Shown here: positions 35,347-44,137 of the stretch, one piece after another
Position numbering within the stretch: position 1 is the first letter of the stretch
Layout: each line of letters begins with the position of its first letter
From: Acidobacteriota bacterium
GTDB taxonomy: Bacteria; Acidobacteriota; UBA6911
NCBI GenBank assembly: GCA_016929335.1
Contig: JAFGIY010000154.1
Coordinates: 1 to 61,752 of the forward strand
Direction of reading: 5' to 3'
DNA length: 61,752 nt
Translations under genes and position numbers: made by a program
The notes under the pieces: model-generated
What the model was told of the DNA's origin: nothing
The model's database searches: none
Seen by the model: the letters and a program-made list of their open reading frames with translations, nothing else

Positions 35347-35592
35347 GCGGGATGCGCGGCGTCATGAAGAAAAAGGCAAGCTAAAATTGTGCTATCCGGC
35401 GGGACTGAGCAGCGAATCTCGCCTGCATTGCTCCGGATGCATAGCCGGCAAAATTACATCGAAGCTATGTTGCAGCACTTTGGCAATCATGGCATCGGCT
35501 TCAGGTTCTGATCCTTGCAGTCATTAGATACTCAATTTTCGCGCCCTTTTAGTACAGGATCCGCGAAGGCACATGCAGTTCTAAGGCAAAGC

Positions 35593-37452
35593 TCATCTAG
35601 GATATATGGATTCAATTTTTGATCGAACAGATGAAAGCAAGGTGAGGCTGAAGAAAACGGCACACGATGCCATTACGCCGAAAACGGATGGATCAAAACT
35701 CTCCAGGATTGCATAGGTGTTTTCGCCGAAGGGAGCCCACCATTCCCTTGCATATAGGAACAGAATTCCACGGTAGCTCAAGGTCAGACTTGTTGCAGCA
35801 ATCATAGTGATGAATATGTTGCGCGTCAAAATGCGCGACCGCTTTTTCGTCAGGGTGCCGATGCATATGGGCAGTATGACGGCCGGAGCCCATACGTGAT
35901 AGGTAAACATCAGTAGGCCGATGATGTCGGGCCAGATTATGGCAATGGCTATGGCGGTACAGCCGAGAACGGCCGTGCAAATTCGCGCCAGCTTCAGCAT
36001 GCGGCCGTCTCCACGATCCCTCCAACCCAGCTGATGCTCGAACAGGTCCTTTACAAAAATTGCTGTGGAGGAATTCAAGGCGGAATCAGCTGAGGACATG
36101 ACTGCCATCATAAGGGCGCCGATTATCAGACCTCCGATCCAGGGGCTGTGCAACTGCATGACGACCATAGGCAATGCCTGCTGCGACTCGATGTCGGGAA
36201 AGTGAATGCGTGCATAAAGAGCAATGAAGAAAAGGACTGCCGGAAACGTGAGTGCAAGAAAGATCCCGACGCCTGCAATACCGCGTCGCGTCTCCTTGAT
36301 ATCCCGTCCCACGCAATATCGGGTTGCATAGCCGGGCGCGAAGGTTTCCCCGAGCAGGAAGGCAAAAAAAGTTGTAAGCAGAAACAGCCAGCCCCGATTG
36401 CCTTGAGGGAGAAAAAACCATCCGGGTATTCGCCGGTTCCGCGTAATTTCGTCCGGATAGGAATCCTGAATCAAGGAAAGATTCAGTCGGGATAAATCGC
36501 GCCCTTCGGGATTGGCAGCGATTAAGTCTTTCGTTTGCGAGGTCAGCTTTGTCTCTTCAAATGGTGCAGCGCAATAGATGCCGACTCCTCCTGTCACAAT
36601 CTGATTCAAGTCGTCAATAATGCCTCGCTGCAACTCAGTTGAAGGCATGCGGCGGCCTTTATACTGATCGAGGCGCCTGAGCGTTTCCGGTGACAACCTG
36701 CTTCTCAAATAGGAGGAAACGCCATCATCTCCCGCGCGCAGTTTGGAGGCGAAGCCTTTGGCATCCTGAAGGTCAATTGCACCGAAGCGAGTCGGCACAA
36801 ACTTATGCGTATCGGAATTATAGGATCCGACAACATCGGGGATGCAAAACGTCAGCGTTACTGCAAATCCGACCATGAGGATGAGGAACTGATAGACATC
36901 GGTGTGGATGACGGCGAGCAGTCCGCCTGCGGTACTGTAAATAACCACCATGGCGCCGCCTATCAGTATCGCCCAGGTGAGCACGCTCGAAACGTCCGCA
37001 AATTCCGGCATAATGGTCGCGAGCACACTGCCGAAAGCCGCCATCTGCGCGGCGACAATGAAAACCGAAAACATCAGAGAGAGAATCAGCATCAAAAAGC
37101 GCGGCCCTTCTCCAAATCGATGGCCGAAGTATCCTGCAACCGTGTAGAGATTGGCTTTGCGAAATTGGGGAGCGACCACCAGTCCCGAGAATATGAAGTG
37201 AAGGTACCAGCCGGTAGACACGAGCAGCATGAGGACGCCCCATTCGTATGTCCTGCCGATCGCGCCGATCGAGGCTCCTCCTCCGATGACAGTGGCCCCC
37301 ATGGTGCAGAACAGCAGAAACCATCCGATATTGCGGCCGGCAACAAGAAAATCATCCGTATCGCCGATTTTGCGGGCTTTGGACACACCTTTAAAAAAGA
37401 TGAAGACCATGTAAGCAATAACAATGGCCCAGAGTATCCATTTATCCGACAT
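35593..37452 (-). CDS. Sodium:solute symporter (SSS family)
   Basis: A 619-residue membrane transporter. The core has SSS features: RNIGWFLLFCTMGATVIGGGA, an unwound first helix, STAGGLLAVIHTDVYQF and the Na+-site helix ALMMAVMSSADSALNSSTAI. A hydrophilic insert of about 130 residues (about 210-340) interrupts the middle, making it longer than PutP (about 500). It is the last gene of an operon after the methyltransferase (67-bp gap), so it probably moves the amino-acid-like substrate or product of that pathway. Confidence 0.88.
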   Translation of the reverse strand: MSDKWILWAIVIAYMVFIFFKGVSKARKIGDTDDFLVAGRNIGWFLLFCTMGATVIGGGASIGAIGRTYEWGVLMLLVSTGWYLHFIFSGLVVAPQFRKANLYTVAGYFGHRFGEGPRFLMLILSLMFSVFIVAAQMAAFGSVLATIMPEFADVSSVLTWAILIGGAMVVIYSTAGGLLAVIHTDVYQFLILMVGFAVTLTFCIPDVVGSYNSDTHKFVPTRFGAIDLQDAKGFASKLRAGDDGVSSYLRSRLSPETLRRLDQYKGRRMPSTELQRGIIDDLNQIVTGGVGIYCAAPFEETKLTSQTKDLIAANPEGRDLSRLNLSLIQDSYPDEITRNRRIPGWFFLPQGNRGWLFLLTTFFAFLLGETFAPGYATRYCVGRDIKETRRGIAGVGIFLALTFPAVLFFIALYARIHFPDIESQQALPMVVMQLHSPWIGGLIIGALMMAVMSSADSALNSSTAIFVKDLFEHQLGWRDRGDGRMLKLARICTAVLGCTAIAIAIIWPDIIGLLMFTYHVWAPAVILPICIGTLTKKRSRILTRNIFITMIAATSLTLSYRGILFLYAREWWAPFGENTYAILESFDPSVFGVMASCAVFFSLTLLSSVRSKIESIYPR

Positions 37453-37519
37453 AAGTCATTCTTCCCATCCCGCTGCGCTTCCATGCCATGGCAAATGTCA
37501 AATGTATGGGAGTCCGGGA

Positions 37520-38599
37520 TCAGACGGACCAGCGCTGGACCAGGTCCTTTAAATGATTTCCGGCATCGAGAACAGCCAATTGTACTGGGCCGGCCCGCAA
37601 AGAATCGATTTTGCACCCTTCCAGGTGATAAGCGCGATCCTTTGGCCAAAGTGTGTCCATCCATGCCTGGATTTGATCCCAGCTGTACCAGTAGGATTCA
37701 TAATCAGAATAGGTTCGAATGTGTCCCGTACGAATGGCATAATCAACAGCAGACGGATCTCTTCGCAATGCCACAGCGGGATGAAGCAGTTGTCCCTTGC
37801 GATTGAATACATCCACAAGGATTTCGCCGCTCGGGTCGTATGCCCTTTTATAAGCTTGAGGAACCAGAATGTGGCGCGCATCCGCATAGCTGTCCGGCCG
37901 CAACCATCGAGGCTGGCCGCAAACATTCATGGTCGATTCATAGTTGCTTAATGCGAAGGATTGGATCGCTTCCTTCCGATACGAGCTGATCAGCGCAATA
38001 CCTCCCGATCCTTCCACGGCACGACACATCGATCGGAACAGCGCTTCAGCGCCTTTAGGCCCCTGCATGACGCCGATGCTGTTGCAGACTGTAACCAGAA
38101 ACGGCAGTGGATACGGAGAGAAAAGCGGAAGATCAAAGGCGGATCCCTGATCCAGGAACAGCCGATTCCCAAGCAGCGTCCCCAATCCGGCGCGTCGCAG
38201 CTTCCTGCGCGCCAGTTCCAGCATTTCCGCGGAGAAATCCACGCCGCCAATCGATTCCAGACCATGAGAAAGCACGGAATCGAAAACATAACCTGCCTTG
38301 ACTCGTTGTGCGCTGCGTATACGAGATCTTTCTTCGTAAGGCAGGGAGGCCGGAAGCACGGATTTCAAGGCATAGCGCAGATGAAGGCGCCCGGATCCGC
38401 ATCCCACATCGTAAAGACGCACCTTGGTTTTACGATCCCGAATCAGGTGCAATAAAATCCGGTCAAGAAGATCCTCTTCGAATTCTTCATAAGCCGTAAC
38501 ATCCGGATGCCCGCCAACAATCTGCTCTTCGTACGTTCGCGCGCAGGAGTTCCAGACGGCACGATCCCGTTCATAAACCTGGTTTAAATCCTGAAGCAT
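37520..38599 (-). CDS. Class I SAM-dependent methyltransferase
   Basis: A 359-residue protein with the SAM motif LYDVGCGSGRLHLRYAL (about 60-77), a later acidic position GGVDFSAEMLELARRK, and a motif near PFLVTVCNSIGVMQG. The ATG at 38599 (MLQDLNQVY) follows AAGAGAG; an alternative start lies 24 nt upstream. It is third in the operon, 33 bp after the racemase. The acceptor is unknown; from context it may be an amino acid or its acylated form. Confidence 0.82.
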   Translation of the reverse strand: MLQDLNQVYERDRAVWNSCARTYEEQIVGGHPDVTAYEEFEEDLLDRILLHLIRDRKTKVRLYDVGCGSGRLHLRYALKSVLPASLPYEERSRIRSAQRVKAGYVFDSVLSHGLESIGGVDFSAEMLELARRKLRRAGLGTLLGNRLFLDQGSAFDLPLFSPYPLPFLVTVCNSIGVMQGPKGAEALFRSMCRAVEGSGGIALISSYRKEAIQSFALSNYESTMNVCGQPRWLRPDSYADARHILVPQAYKRAYDPSGEILVDVFNRKGQLLHPAVALRRDPSAVDYAIRTGHIRTYSDYESYWYSWDQIQAWMDTLWPKDRAYHLEGCKIDSLRAGPVQLAVLDAGNHLKDLVQRWSV

Positions 38600-38632
38600 T
38601 TCTCTCTTATCCGTCCGCCGCAATATTTTTCA

Positions 38633-39769
38633 TTACGCGAAAACCGGGGCGACTTCGAATGTGTCTATCCGCATGGCCCTCTCAAAATCAGCTATGGAAG
38701 GCGCAACTTCTTTCTGCATATATCTTGCATCCATCAGCCGGACAAAAGCGGCATAGTTCGGACGAAATTGAATTGTGTCGCCAACCTTCAAGCCGTCCGC
38801 ATCATCGCCGATATTGACAACGGTGATATCACTGCTTGCGCCTGCAATGGAATATCGGGTATTGAGCGGTGTCAGCCCGGAAATTTCCGTATCCAAATTG
38901 CCTACGCTGACCAGGGCCCTGAATCCGCGCTGACCCGGAGATCGGTCCTCCGTGACTTCCGAGATAAAGGGCGTCATCGACGTGGTTTCGGCCAGGGGCA
39001 CTAGGCTCTTTTTCTTGATCTCTGCAATTTCCGCCTCAAGCACGACACCGTCGCCGCGCAGTCCAGGGAGGATGCCGCCGTGGAGAAGATCCGTTCCCAG
39101 GAAGATAGCTTCGCCGATTCGGAAATGATTGATGGGTTTGGGCAGCTGTTTGTCAAGGACCAGGGGAAGCACCGCTGAAGAACCTGCGGATATCAGCCGC
39201 AGGGAGTGCTGGAATTTCAGTTCCAGAAGCTCGCGATACAATACCAGCTGCATGAACTGATCTACGGTTGGAATAACCCCGGCCAGGCAACCCAGATTCG
39301 CACCGATTCCCTTTACTTCAATGTGCGGCAGATGGAATACATGTTTATAGAAGTCGATCAGCGAACCGGGCAGAATGCCTTCACGGAGATCGCCCAACTC
39401 GATCATGATAACGATGCCATGCACCTTGTCTCTCCTGCGCGCTTCTTCATTCAGAGATTCGATGATCCGGATTTCGCTGTTTAAACTCACATCCGTAAGG
39501 CAAACCACATCGCACGTGGAAGTAAGGTCGGGGACCCGGAGATACCAGGATTCAAAATCCGGAACAATGCGCTCAATAGCCCGAAGGTTTTCCAGACGCG
39601 AATCACCCATGGAACGGACGCCCATAGCCTGCAGCGCCTTCAATGTATCCTGATGGCCGCATAGCACCTTGGTCACTACAGTCCAGCACGCTCCGTGCAT
39701 TTGCATCCAGTTGCCTATCGTCTTGAGGTTATCGTGAAGCGCCTCCAGATTGATTAGGACTCGATTCAT
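38633..39769 (-). CDS. Ornithine/alanine racemase-like PLP enzyme
   Basis: A 378-residue PLP enzyme of the alanine-racemase fold (type III). The N-terminus VLINLEALHDNLKTI, the PLP lysine in VTKVLCG (near 34), DSRLENLRAI, IELGDLREGI and INHFRIGEAIFLG closely follow the ornithine/alanine racemase family (Orr-like) rather than Alr: the C-terminal Alr catalytic Tyr domain is replaced by a shorter one. The gene overlaps the upstream MarR-GNAT gene by 4 bp, so it is translationally coupled. It likely epimerises a basic or small amino acid; which one cannot be read here. Confidence 0.85.
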   Translation of the reverse strand: MNRVLINLEALHDNLKTIGNWMQMHGACWTVVTKVLCGHQDTLKALQAMGVRSMGDSRLENLRAIERIVPDFESWYLRVPDLTSTCDVVCLTDVSLNSEIRIIESLNEEARRRDKVHGIVIMIELGDLREGILPGSLIDFYKHVFHLPHIEVKGIGANLGCLAGVIPTVDQFMQLVLYRELLELKFQHSLRLISAGSSAVLPLVLDKQLPKPINHFRIGEAIFLGTDLLHGGILPGLRGDGVVLEAEIAEIKKKSLVPLAETTSMTPFISEVTEDRSPGQRGFRALVSVGNLDTEISGLTPLNTRYSIAGASSDITVVNIGDDADGLKVGDTIQFRPNYAAFVRLMDARYMQKEVAPSIADFERAMRIDTFEVAPVFA

Positions 39770-40812
39770 TTTACGTACCTCATTTCCGCATATTTGCTCG
39801 TAAATCCGATTCTTTCGTAAAGCCTGCGTGCCGGATTGTCGTATTCCACATGAAGCTTGACATTCCCTTCAGCTTCATTGATCGCGCGCTCGATTAGAAA
39901 ACGCCCCAGGTTATTGCCGCGCTGATCGGGCGCTACCGCCACAAATAAAAGGAGATTTTCCGGAACATAGCCTTTCATGCCGGTGGACTGCATGACGAGT
40001 GCACCCGCAATCCTGCCTTCCGATTCTGCAATCAGCAGAAATCCCCCCCTTCGGCCCTTCGCCGAAAGCGCATCCCGTATTCCACGCTCGATATCTTCGG
40101 GAGTGTCTTCGTAGGGTTTCAGACTGCTGTGCAGGAACCGGGTAAGAGTTGCGATATCTATCGCCGGCGGCAGCTTCTTGAGGGAACGGACAATATGAAG
40201 ATTCACATTCAGAATTTGTTGCGATCGCAAGCCTCGTTTCTTTGAGGCGGAGACGGAAGCCGGACTCTCCTCCTTCAGACGCCACGGAGCGTTTTTCCCT
40301 CCATGAATATCATCCTCCGTTGCGGTGAGGAAGTGATGCGCAAGAATGGGTTCTGCATCTATTTTATCCGCGTTCATTATGGAAGCAACGCGTTCCAGCG
40401 AAGACAGGATTTGGGCCTGCTCCCATTTCTGAAGGCTTTGGACCTGACGGACGAAATTTTCCTGCAAAAGGGGAGGCATGGTCTGAACAGCCTTAATACC
40501 CTCTTCGGCTATTTCGACAAATACCTGCCGCCGGTCCGCTTTGCTTCGGATACGCCTGACAAGATTCCTCGCTTCAAGCCTGTCCACTATGCCCGTAACA
40601 GTGGCATTGCTGAGACTGGCAAGCTTTGCCAGGTCTCCGAGAGGCAGACGCCTGTGACGCTGTATCTCCCGCAAAAGAACAACTTGAGGGATTGTCAAGT
40701 GGTGGCTTTGAACAAGTTTCTTTGAATGCAGATCAATGGATCGAACAATCCGTCGCAATGCAACAAGCACATCATCGAGAATTTCCTGCTTTGGGAAGAG
40801 TATATCTTTCAT
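39766..40812 (-). CDS. MarR-type regulator fused to a GNAT N-acetyltransferase
   Basis: A 348-residue fusion. Residues about 1-150 are a MarR winged helix (LTIPQVVLLREIQRHRRLPLGDLAK, RLEARNLVRRIRSKADRRQV). Residues about 200-348 are a GNAT domain (LLFVAVAPDQRGNNLGRFLIERAI is the acetyl-CoA loop, and NPARRLYERIGF the C-terminal block). I chose the ATG at 40812 because the promoter and operator lie between it and the longer frame's start. It heads the operon, so it should both sense/acetylate the pathway compound and control transcription, probably of itself. Confidence 0.88.
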   Translation of the reverse strand: MKDILFPKQEILDDVLVALRRIVRSIDLHSKKLVQSHHLTIPQVVLLREIQRHRRLPLGDLAKLASLSNATVTGIVDRLEARNLVRRIRSKADRRQVFVEIAEEGIKAVQTMPPLLQENFVRQVQSLQKWEQAQILSSLERVASIMNADKIDAEPILAHHFLTATEDDIHGGKNAPWRLKEESPASVSASKKRGLRSQQILNVNLHIVRSLKKLPPAIDIATLTRFLHSSLKPYEDTPEDIERGIRDALSAKGRRGGFLLIAESEGRIAGALVMQSTGMKGYVPENLLLFVAVAPDQRGNNLGRFLIERAINEAEGNVKLHVEYDNPARRLYERIGFTSKYAEMRYVK

Positions 40813-40827
40813 TTTCAGCACTAATAT

Positions 40828-40868
40828 TTTGTGTACAAAGTATAAATAGTCAAGCAAAATCCAGTCAA
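40828..40868 (-). promoter_or_regulatory. Promoter with MarR-type operator of the racemase operon
   Basis: On the minus strand TTGACT (40863-40868) and TATACT (40839-40844) form a -35/-10 pair with an 18-bp spacer. Directly beyond the -10 lies TTTGTACACAAA (40828-40839), a palindrome TTTGTnnACAAA placed to block transcription. A second TTGACT (40848-40853) lies within the spacer. The layout fits autorepression by the MarR-GNAT protein whose ATG is 16 bp further on. Confidence 0.7.
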
Positions 40869-40947
40869 GCAATTAACGGATATATGAAACCTCCATTCAT
40901 TAATCGGAACTAGACTTTGATTGCGAAGCTGCCCAGCCTTGCGACAT

Positions 40948-42801
40948 CTATGGATGTGAGGGAGAAAGCCAGAGCACATCGTAAGGCTGGAGAATAATGC
41001 TCAGCGCGTCTCCTTTCGTGCCAAACACCCGTTCGCTGAGCAGATCCTGCCATTTTCTCTCCGATTTCCTCATCCCCATACACGGTATCTGTATCCGCTG
41101 CCTGGATTGAGTGACATTGATCAAGGCGACGACGCAATGGTCTCCTTCGGGAGAAATTCTTTTCACGGCGAACACGGCGGGAGACAAAGAGAGAATCTGC
41201 TGCGGTCCGTTGGGATGAAAGGCACGATGATGCGTGCGCACGTGAACCATCTTTCCCAGCAATTGATTGATCCGGTATTTCTTGCTCCTGGGGTGGCGCA
41301 TGGATCTCATGATGGAGCGGCATTCGACGATCGCCCGGTTGATAATCCGGTTCTCACGGGCTGCTTCCACAGCCGTATGATTGTTATGCGAGCCGAAGAG
41401 GCTGTGCAGATAGATCCCCGGGACTCCCTTCAAAACAAGCGCGATGGCTCGTGAAGCAATGAACCGCCGGATCTGGATCCGCAGTGGATCGCCATTCTGC
41501 TTTTTATTCAGGGCGCTGTACCACGTTATGTTGAGCTCATAGGGAACAGCCCTGCCGTCTTCGGCAGTCTTATAGGAAATAAGCCCGCCGTGTGCTTCCA
41601 CTCTCCGGCAAAGGTGTTCCAGATCCTCCGGCGAGAGGATATTTTTGGCCCCCAACAGGCCAACGCCGTCATGCGAATCCAGGAAATTGAAGAATGTGGT
41701 CGTATCCGAAGGGACCGTCAGGGATTCGGCCCATGCGGAGAGGATTCTCGTATCTCCTCTATAAAATGTATGAAGCACGAGCGGCGGCAGAGCGAAGTTG
41801 TAGATCATGTGCGCTTCGTCCCTGCCGTTTCCAAAATAAACAACGTTCTCTTCGTGAGGAACATTGGTCTCCGTAACCAGCGCTACATGAGGAGCGACAA
41901 GCGAGATGATGTCGCGCAAAAGCTTGAGGATTTCATGCGTCTGTTCAAGGTGAATGCATCTTGTTCCCGGCTGCTCCCACAAGTAGGTAACCGCGTCCAG
42001 GCGCAGGATATCCGCCCCCTGGCGGATATAGAGCAAAAGAATTTCGATGATCTCAATGAGAACCCGGGGATTTTTATAATTAAGGTCGATCTGATCCGGA
42101 GAAAACGTGGTCCAGACAAAACGCCGACCTTTCAATGTTTCATATCGAGTCAGGATCGGCGTCGTCCTGGGCCGAAAGATCATTTGCCGATGAGCCGGCA
42201 TGAGATCGTCTTCTCTCGCAAACCAGATAAAGAAGTCTTCGTAGTCCGGATTGCCGGCAAGGAATTCCATAAACCAACGGCTCTTGGACGAGACATGATT
42301 GATCACACCGTCAAACATAAGCTGGTAGCGGGCTTCCAGAGCACTGATATCGCTCCATGAACCGAGGAGTGGGTCCACCGCTTCAAAATCGATGACTGCA
42401 AAACCACGATCGGATGAGGAGGGGAAAAAAGGAAGAATGTGTATGGTATTGATTGTTCCCTTGAGATATGTATTGCAGAAATCGCCCAGGGTTTTCAGCG
42501 GGGACTGGTTCTTCTTATACAACAAGTCTCCATATGTAATAAGGATGACATCCCGTTCCGTGAACCTGTCCGGGGTGTTGAATTTCTTCTCCCGTTCCAT
42601 GAGTTCGACAGGCTTGTGGGCATGGAACACTTTAAGGATGCGATCGATCTCAGCCTGTGTGGATTGCGCCACCGGTTCCGAATAGAGAACGCGCAGTCGC
42701 CGCAAAATACGCTCTGTCGCTTCACGCGGAATCTCCAGGGAGGGCCGTGTGTAATCCGGTTCGGGATTACAGGCTGTTCGTGTCGTTTCAAAGTAAGCCA
42801 A
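40948..42801 (-). CDS. GH13 sucrose-phosphorylase-like (GH13_18) enzyme
   Basis: A 617-residue alpha-amylase-superfamily enzyme. The TTG at 42801 follows GAGGAGAGG. Blocks of the sugar phosphorylase subfamily are visible: ILPFFPSSSDRGFAVIDF, DGVINHVSSKSRWF, ILRLDAVTYLWEQPGT (nucleophile Asp), LVTETNVPHEENVVYFG (acid/base Glu) and NFLDSHDGVGL (third Asp). Subfamily members phosphorolyse sucrose, sucrose 6'-phosphate or glucosylglycerate. The size and HEENVVYFG block fit sucrose/glucosylglycerate phosphorylases; the exact substrate is open. It is monocistronic and divergent from argC. Confidence 0.88.
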   Translation of the reverse strand: MAYFETTRTACNPEPDYTRPSLEIPREATERILRRLRVLYSEPVAQSTQAEIDRILKVFHAHKPVELMEREKKFNTPDRFTERDVILITYGDLLYKKNQSPLKTLGDFCNTYLKGTINTIHILPFFPSSSDRGFAVIDFEAVDPLLGSWSDISALEARYQLMFDGVINHVSSKSRWFMEFLAGNPDYEDFFIWFAREDDLMPAHRQMIFRPRTTPILTRYETLKGRRFVWTTFSPDQIDLNYKNPRVLIEIIEILLLYIRQGADILRLDAVTYLWEQPGTRCIHLEQTHEILKLLRDIISLVAPHVALVTETNVPHEENVVYFGNGRDEAHMIYNFALPPLVLHTFYRGDTRILSAWAESLTVPSDTTTFFNFLDSHDGVGLLGAKNILSPEDLEHLCRRVEAHGGLISYKTAEDGRAVPYELNITWYSALNKKQNGDPLRIQIRRFIASRAIALVLKGVPGIYLHSLFGSHNNHTAVEAARENRIINRAIVECRSIMRSMRHPRSKKYRINQLLGKMVHVRTHHRAFHPNGPQQILSLSPAVFAVKRISPEGDHCVVALINVTQSRQRIQIPCMGMRKSERKWQDLLSERVFGTKGDALSIILQPYDVLWLSPSHP

Positions 42802-42822
42802 GAGATCCGTCCTCTCCTCGAT

Positions 42823-42891
42823 TACAGGCGCATTTTATAATGGGACTCTATCGCCAGGTATGGCTTTTTATACAGCCCTCTCCGTGTCGCC
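42823..42891. repeat. Dispersed intergenic repeat, copy A
   Basis: This approximately 69-bp stretch between the divergent GH13 and argC genes resembles 56122-56191. Shared blocks are GCATTTTAyAATGGGA, GGyTmyGGCTTTTT and ATACA. Identity is roughly 70 percent by eye. TATAAT within GCATTTTATAATGGG looks like a -10 box, so the element may carry a promoter. Confidence 0.5.
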
Positions 42892-42976
42892 ATGAATCCC
42901 GTCAATTTATACTCGATGCCCGATCTGTACTGTGTTTTAATCTCACATTCGGTAATCTTGTACCGGAGGAGAAGAC

Positions 42977-44035
42977 ATGATTCGAGTAAAGCTGATTGGG
43001 GCAGGAGGTTACGGTGGAATTGGAATGGTGGAATTGCTGATGCGGCATCCCGAAGCTTCTCTGTCTGCGCTGGTGGATGTGCAGGGAGTCGGCGGGAAGT
43101 TGAGTGATATGTGGCCTTACCTTCGAGGCCATTGCGATCAGACAATCCTGGCCCCGGACTCAGCTGAAGCAAAAAATATCGAGGCGGACGTCGTCGTTTG
43201 CGCGACACCGGATGGAGTCGGGCAGACTGCGGCGCCGGCGGAAATATCTGCCGGCCGCAAAGTAATAGATTATTCCGGAGACTACCGTTTTAATTCGGCG
43301 GAGCTTTATCGCGAATATGCCGGCCGCATTGGGCGTGATCCCGTGCATAAGGCGCCGGAGTTGCTGAAAGAAAGCGCTTATGGGCTCACCGAGCTTCACC
43401 GGAACGAGGTGAAAAAGGCGCGTGTTGTAGGCAATCCCGGTTGCTTTGCAATGAGCTGTATTTGTGGATTATGGCCCGCCGTTCAATACGGCCTCATAGA
43501 GCTTCAAGGCATCTGTTGCGACTGCAAAACCGGAGTGTCCGGCGCCGGGAAGAAGCCTGCTCCCGGCCTGCATTTTCCTGAACGATACGACAACAGCAAT
43601 GCATACCGCCTTACCGGTCATCAGCACGTTATGGAAATTGAGCGTGAACTCAGCAGTCTGGCAGGCAAGCCTGTCAGCGTAACGTTTACTCCTCAGATCG
43701 TGCCGATGGTGCGGGGTATTCTGTCAACGCTCTACGGCCGTCTCCCTGCAGGCGTAACGCATAAGAGGATTCTGGAAGCCTACGGGGATACCTTTGACAA
43801 AGAGCCATTCCTGCAAGTGCGTAATTACGATGAACCTGTGGGGACAAGTGATGTTCGCGGTTCGAATCGTCTTATCGTTACCATCGCTACCGATGAACGC
43901 ACCGGCATTTTCCGCGTCATCAGTCACGTCGATAACCTCGTCAAAGGCCAGGCAGGATCCGCGCTTCAAAATCTGAACGTTATGTTCGGTTTGCCCGAAA
44001 CCATGGGATTGGATCTGCCTCCCCAGCATCCTTAA
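42977..44035 (+). CDS. argC: N-acetyl-gamma-glutamyl-phosphate reductase
   Basis: A 352-residue NADPH-dependent enzyme of arginine biosynthesis. The N-terminal GAGGYGGIGMVELL is the nucleotide-binding loop, the catalytic Cys is C156 in VVGNPGCFA, and CKTGVSGAGKKP with the HQHVMEIE block completes the site. GGAGGAGAAG precedes the ATG. It is alone here, with no other arg gene in the window. A LysW-type ArgC/LysY role cannot be excluded. Confidence 0.93.
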   Translation: MIRVKLIGAGGYGGIGMVELLMRHPEASLSALVDVQGVGGKLSDMWPYLRGHCDQTILAPDSAEAKNIEADVVVCATPDGVGQTAAPAEISAGRKVIDYSGDYRFNSAELYREYAGRIGRDPVHKAPELLKESAYGLTELHRNEVKKARVVGNPGCFAMSCICGLWPAVQYGLIELQGICCDCKTGVSGAGKKPAPGLHFPERYDNSNAYRLTGHQHVMEIERELSSLAGKPVSVTFTPQIVPMVRGILSTLYGRLPAGVTHKRILEAYGDTFDKEPFLQVRNYDEPVGTSDVRGSNRLIVTIATDERTGIFRVISHVDNLVKGQAGSALQNLNVMFGLPETMGLDLPPQHP

Positions 44036-44068
44036 ATGGTATTCCGCACGCCGGAGGGTGATTTTTGC

Positions 44069-44108
44069 TGCGGATCACAGGTTTGAGTCTTCAATTGCGT
44101 GATCCGCA
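44069..44108. terminator. Bidirectional hairpin between argC and cstA
   Basis: TGCGGATCAC (44069-44078) and GTGATCCGCA (44099-44108) pair perfectly over 10 bp with a 20-nt loop, between two convergent genes. There is no strong T-tract on either side. Confidence 0.45.
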
Positions 44109-44137
44109 TCTTCAAAGCTCTTCGCCGTCTCCTCCTG

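Noticed and set aside
41590..42360. 256-codon forward frame antisense to the GH13 gene
   Set aside because: The opposite strand holds all catalytic blocks of a sugar phosphorylase; this frame has no start signal or domain.
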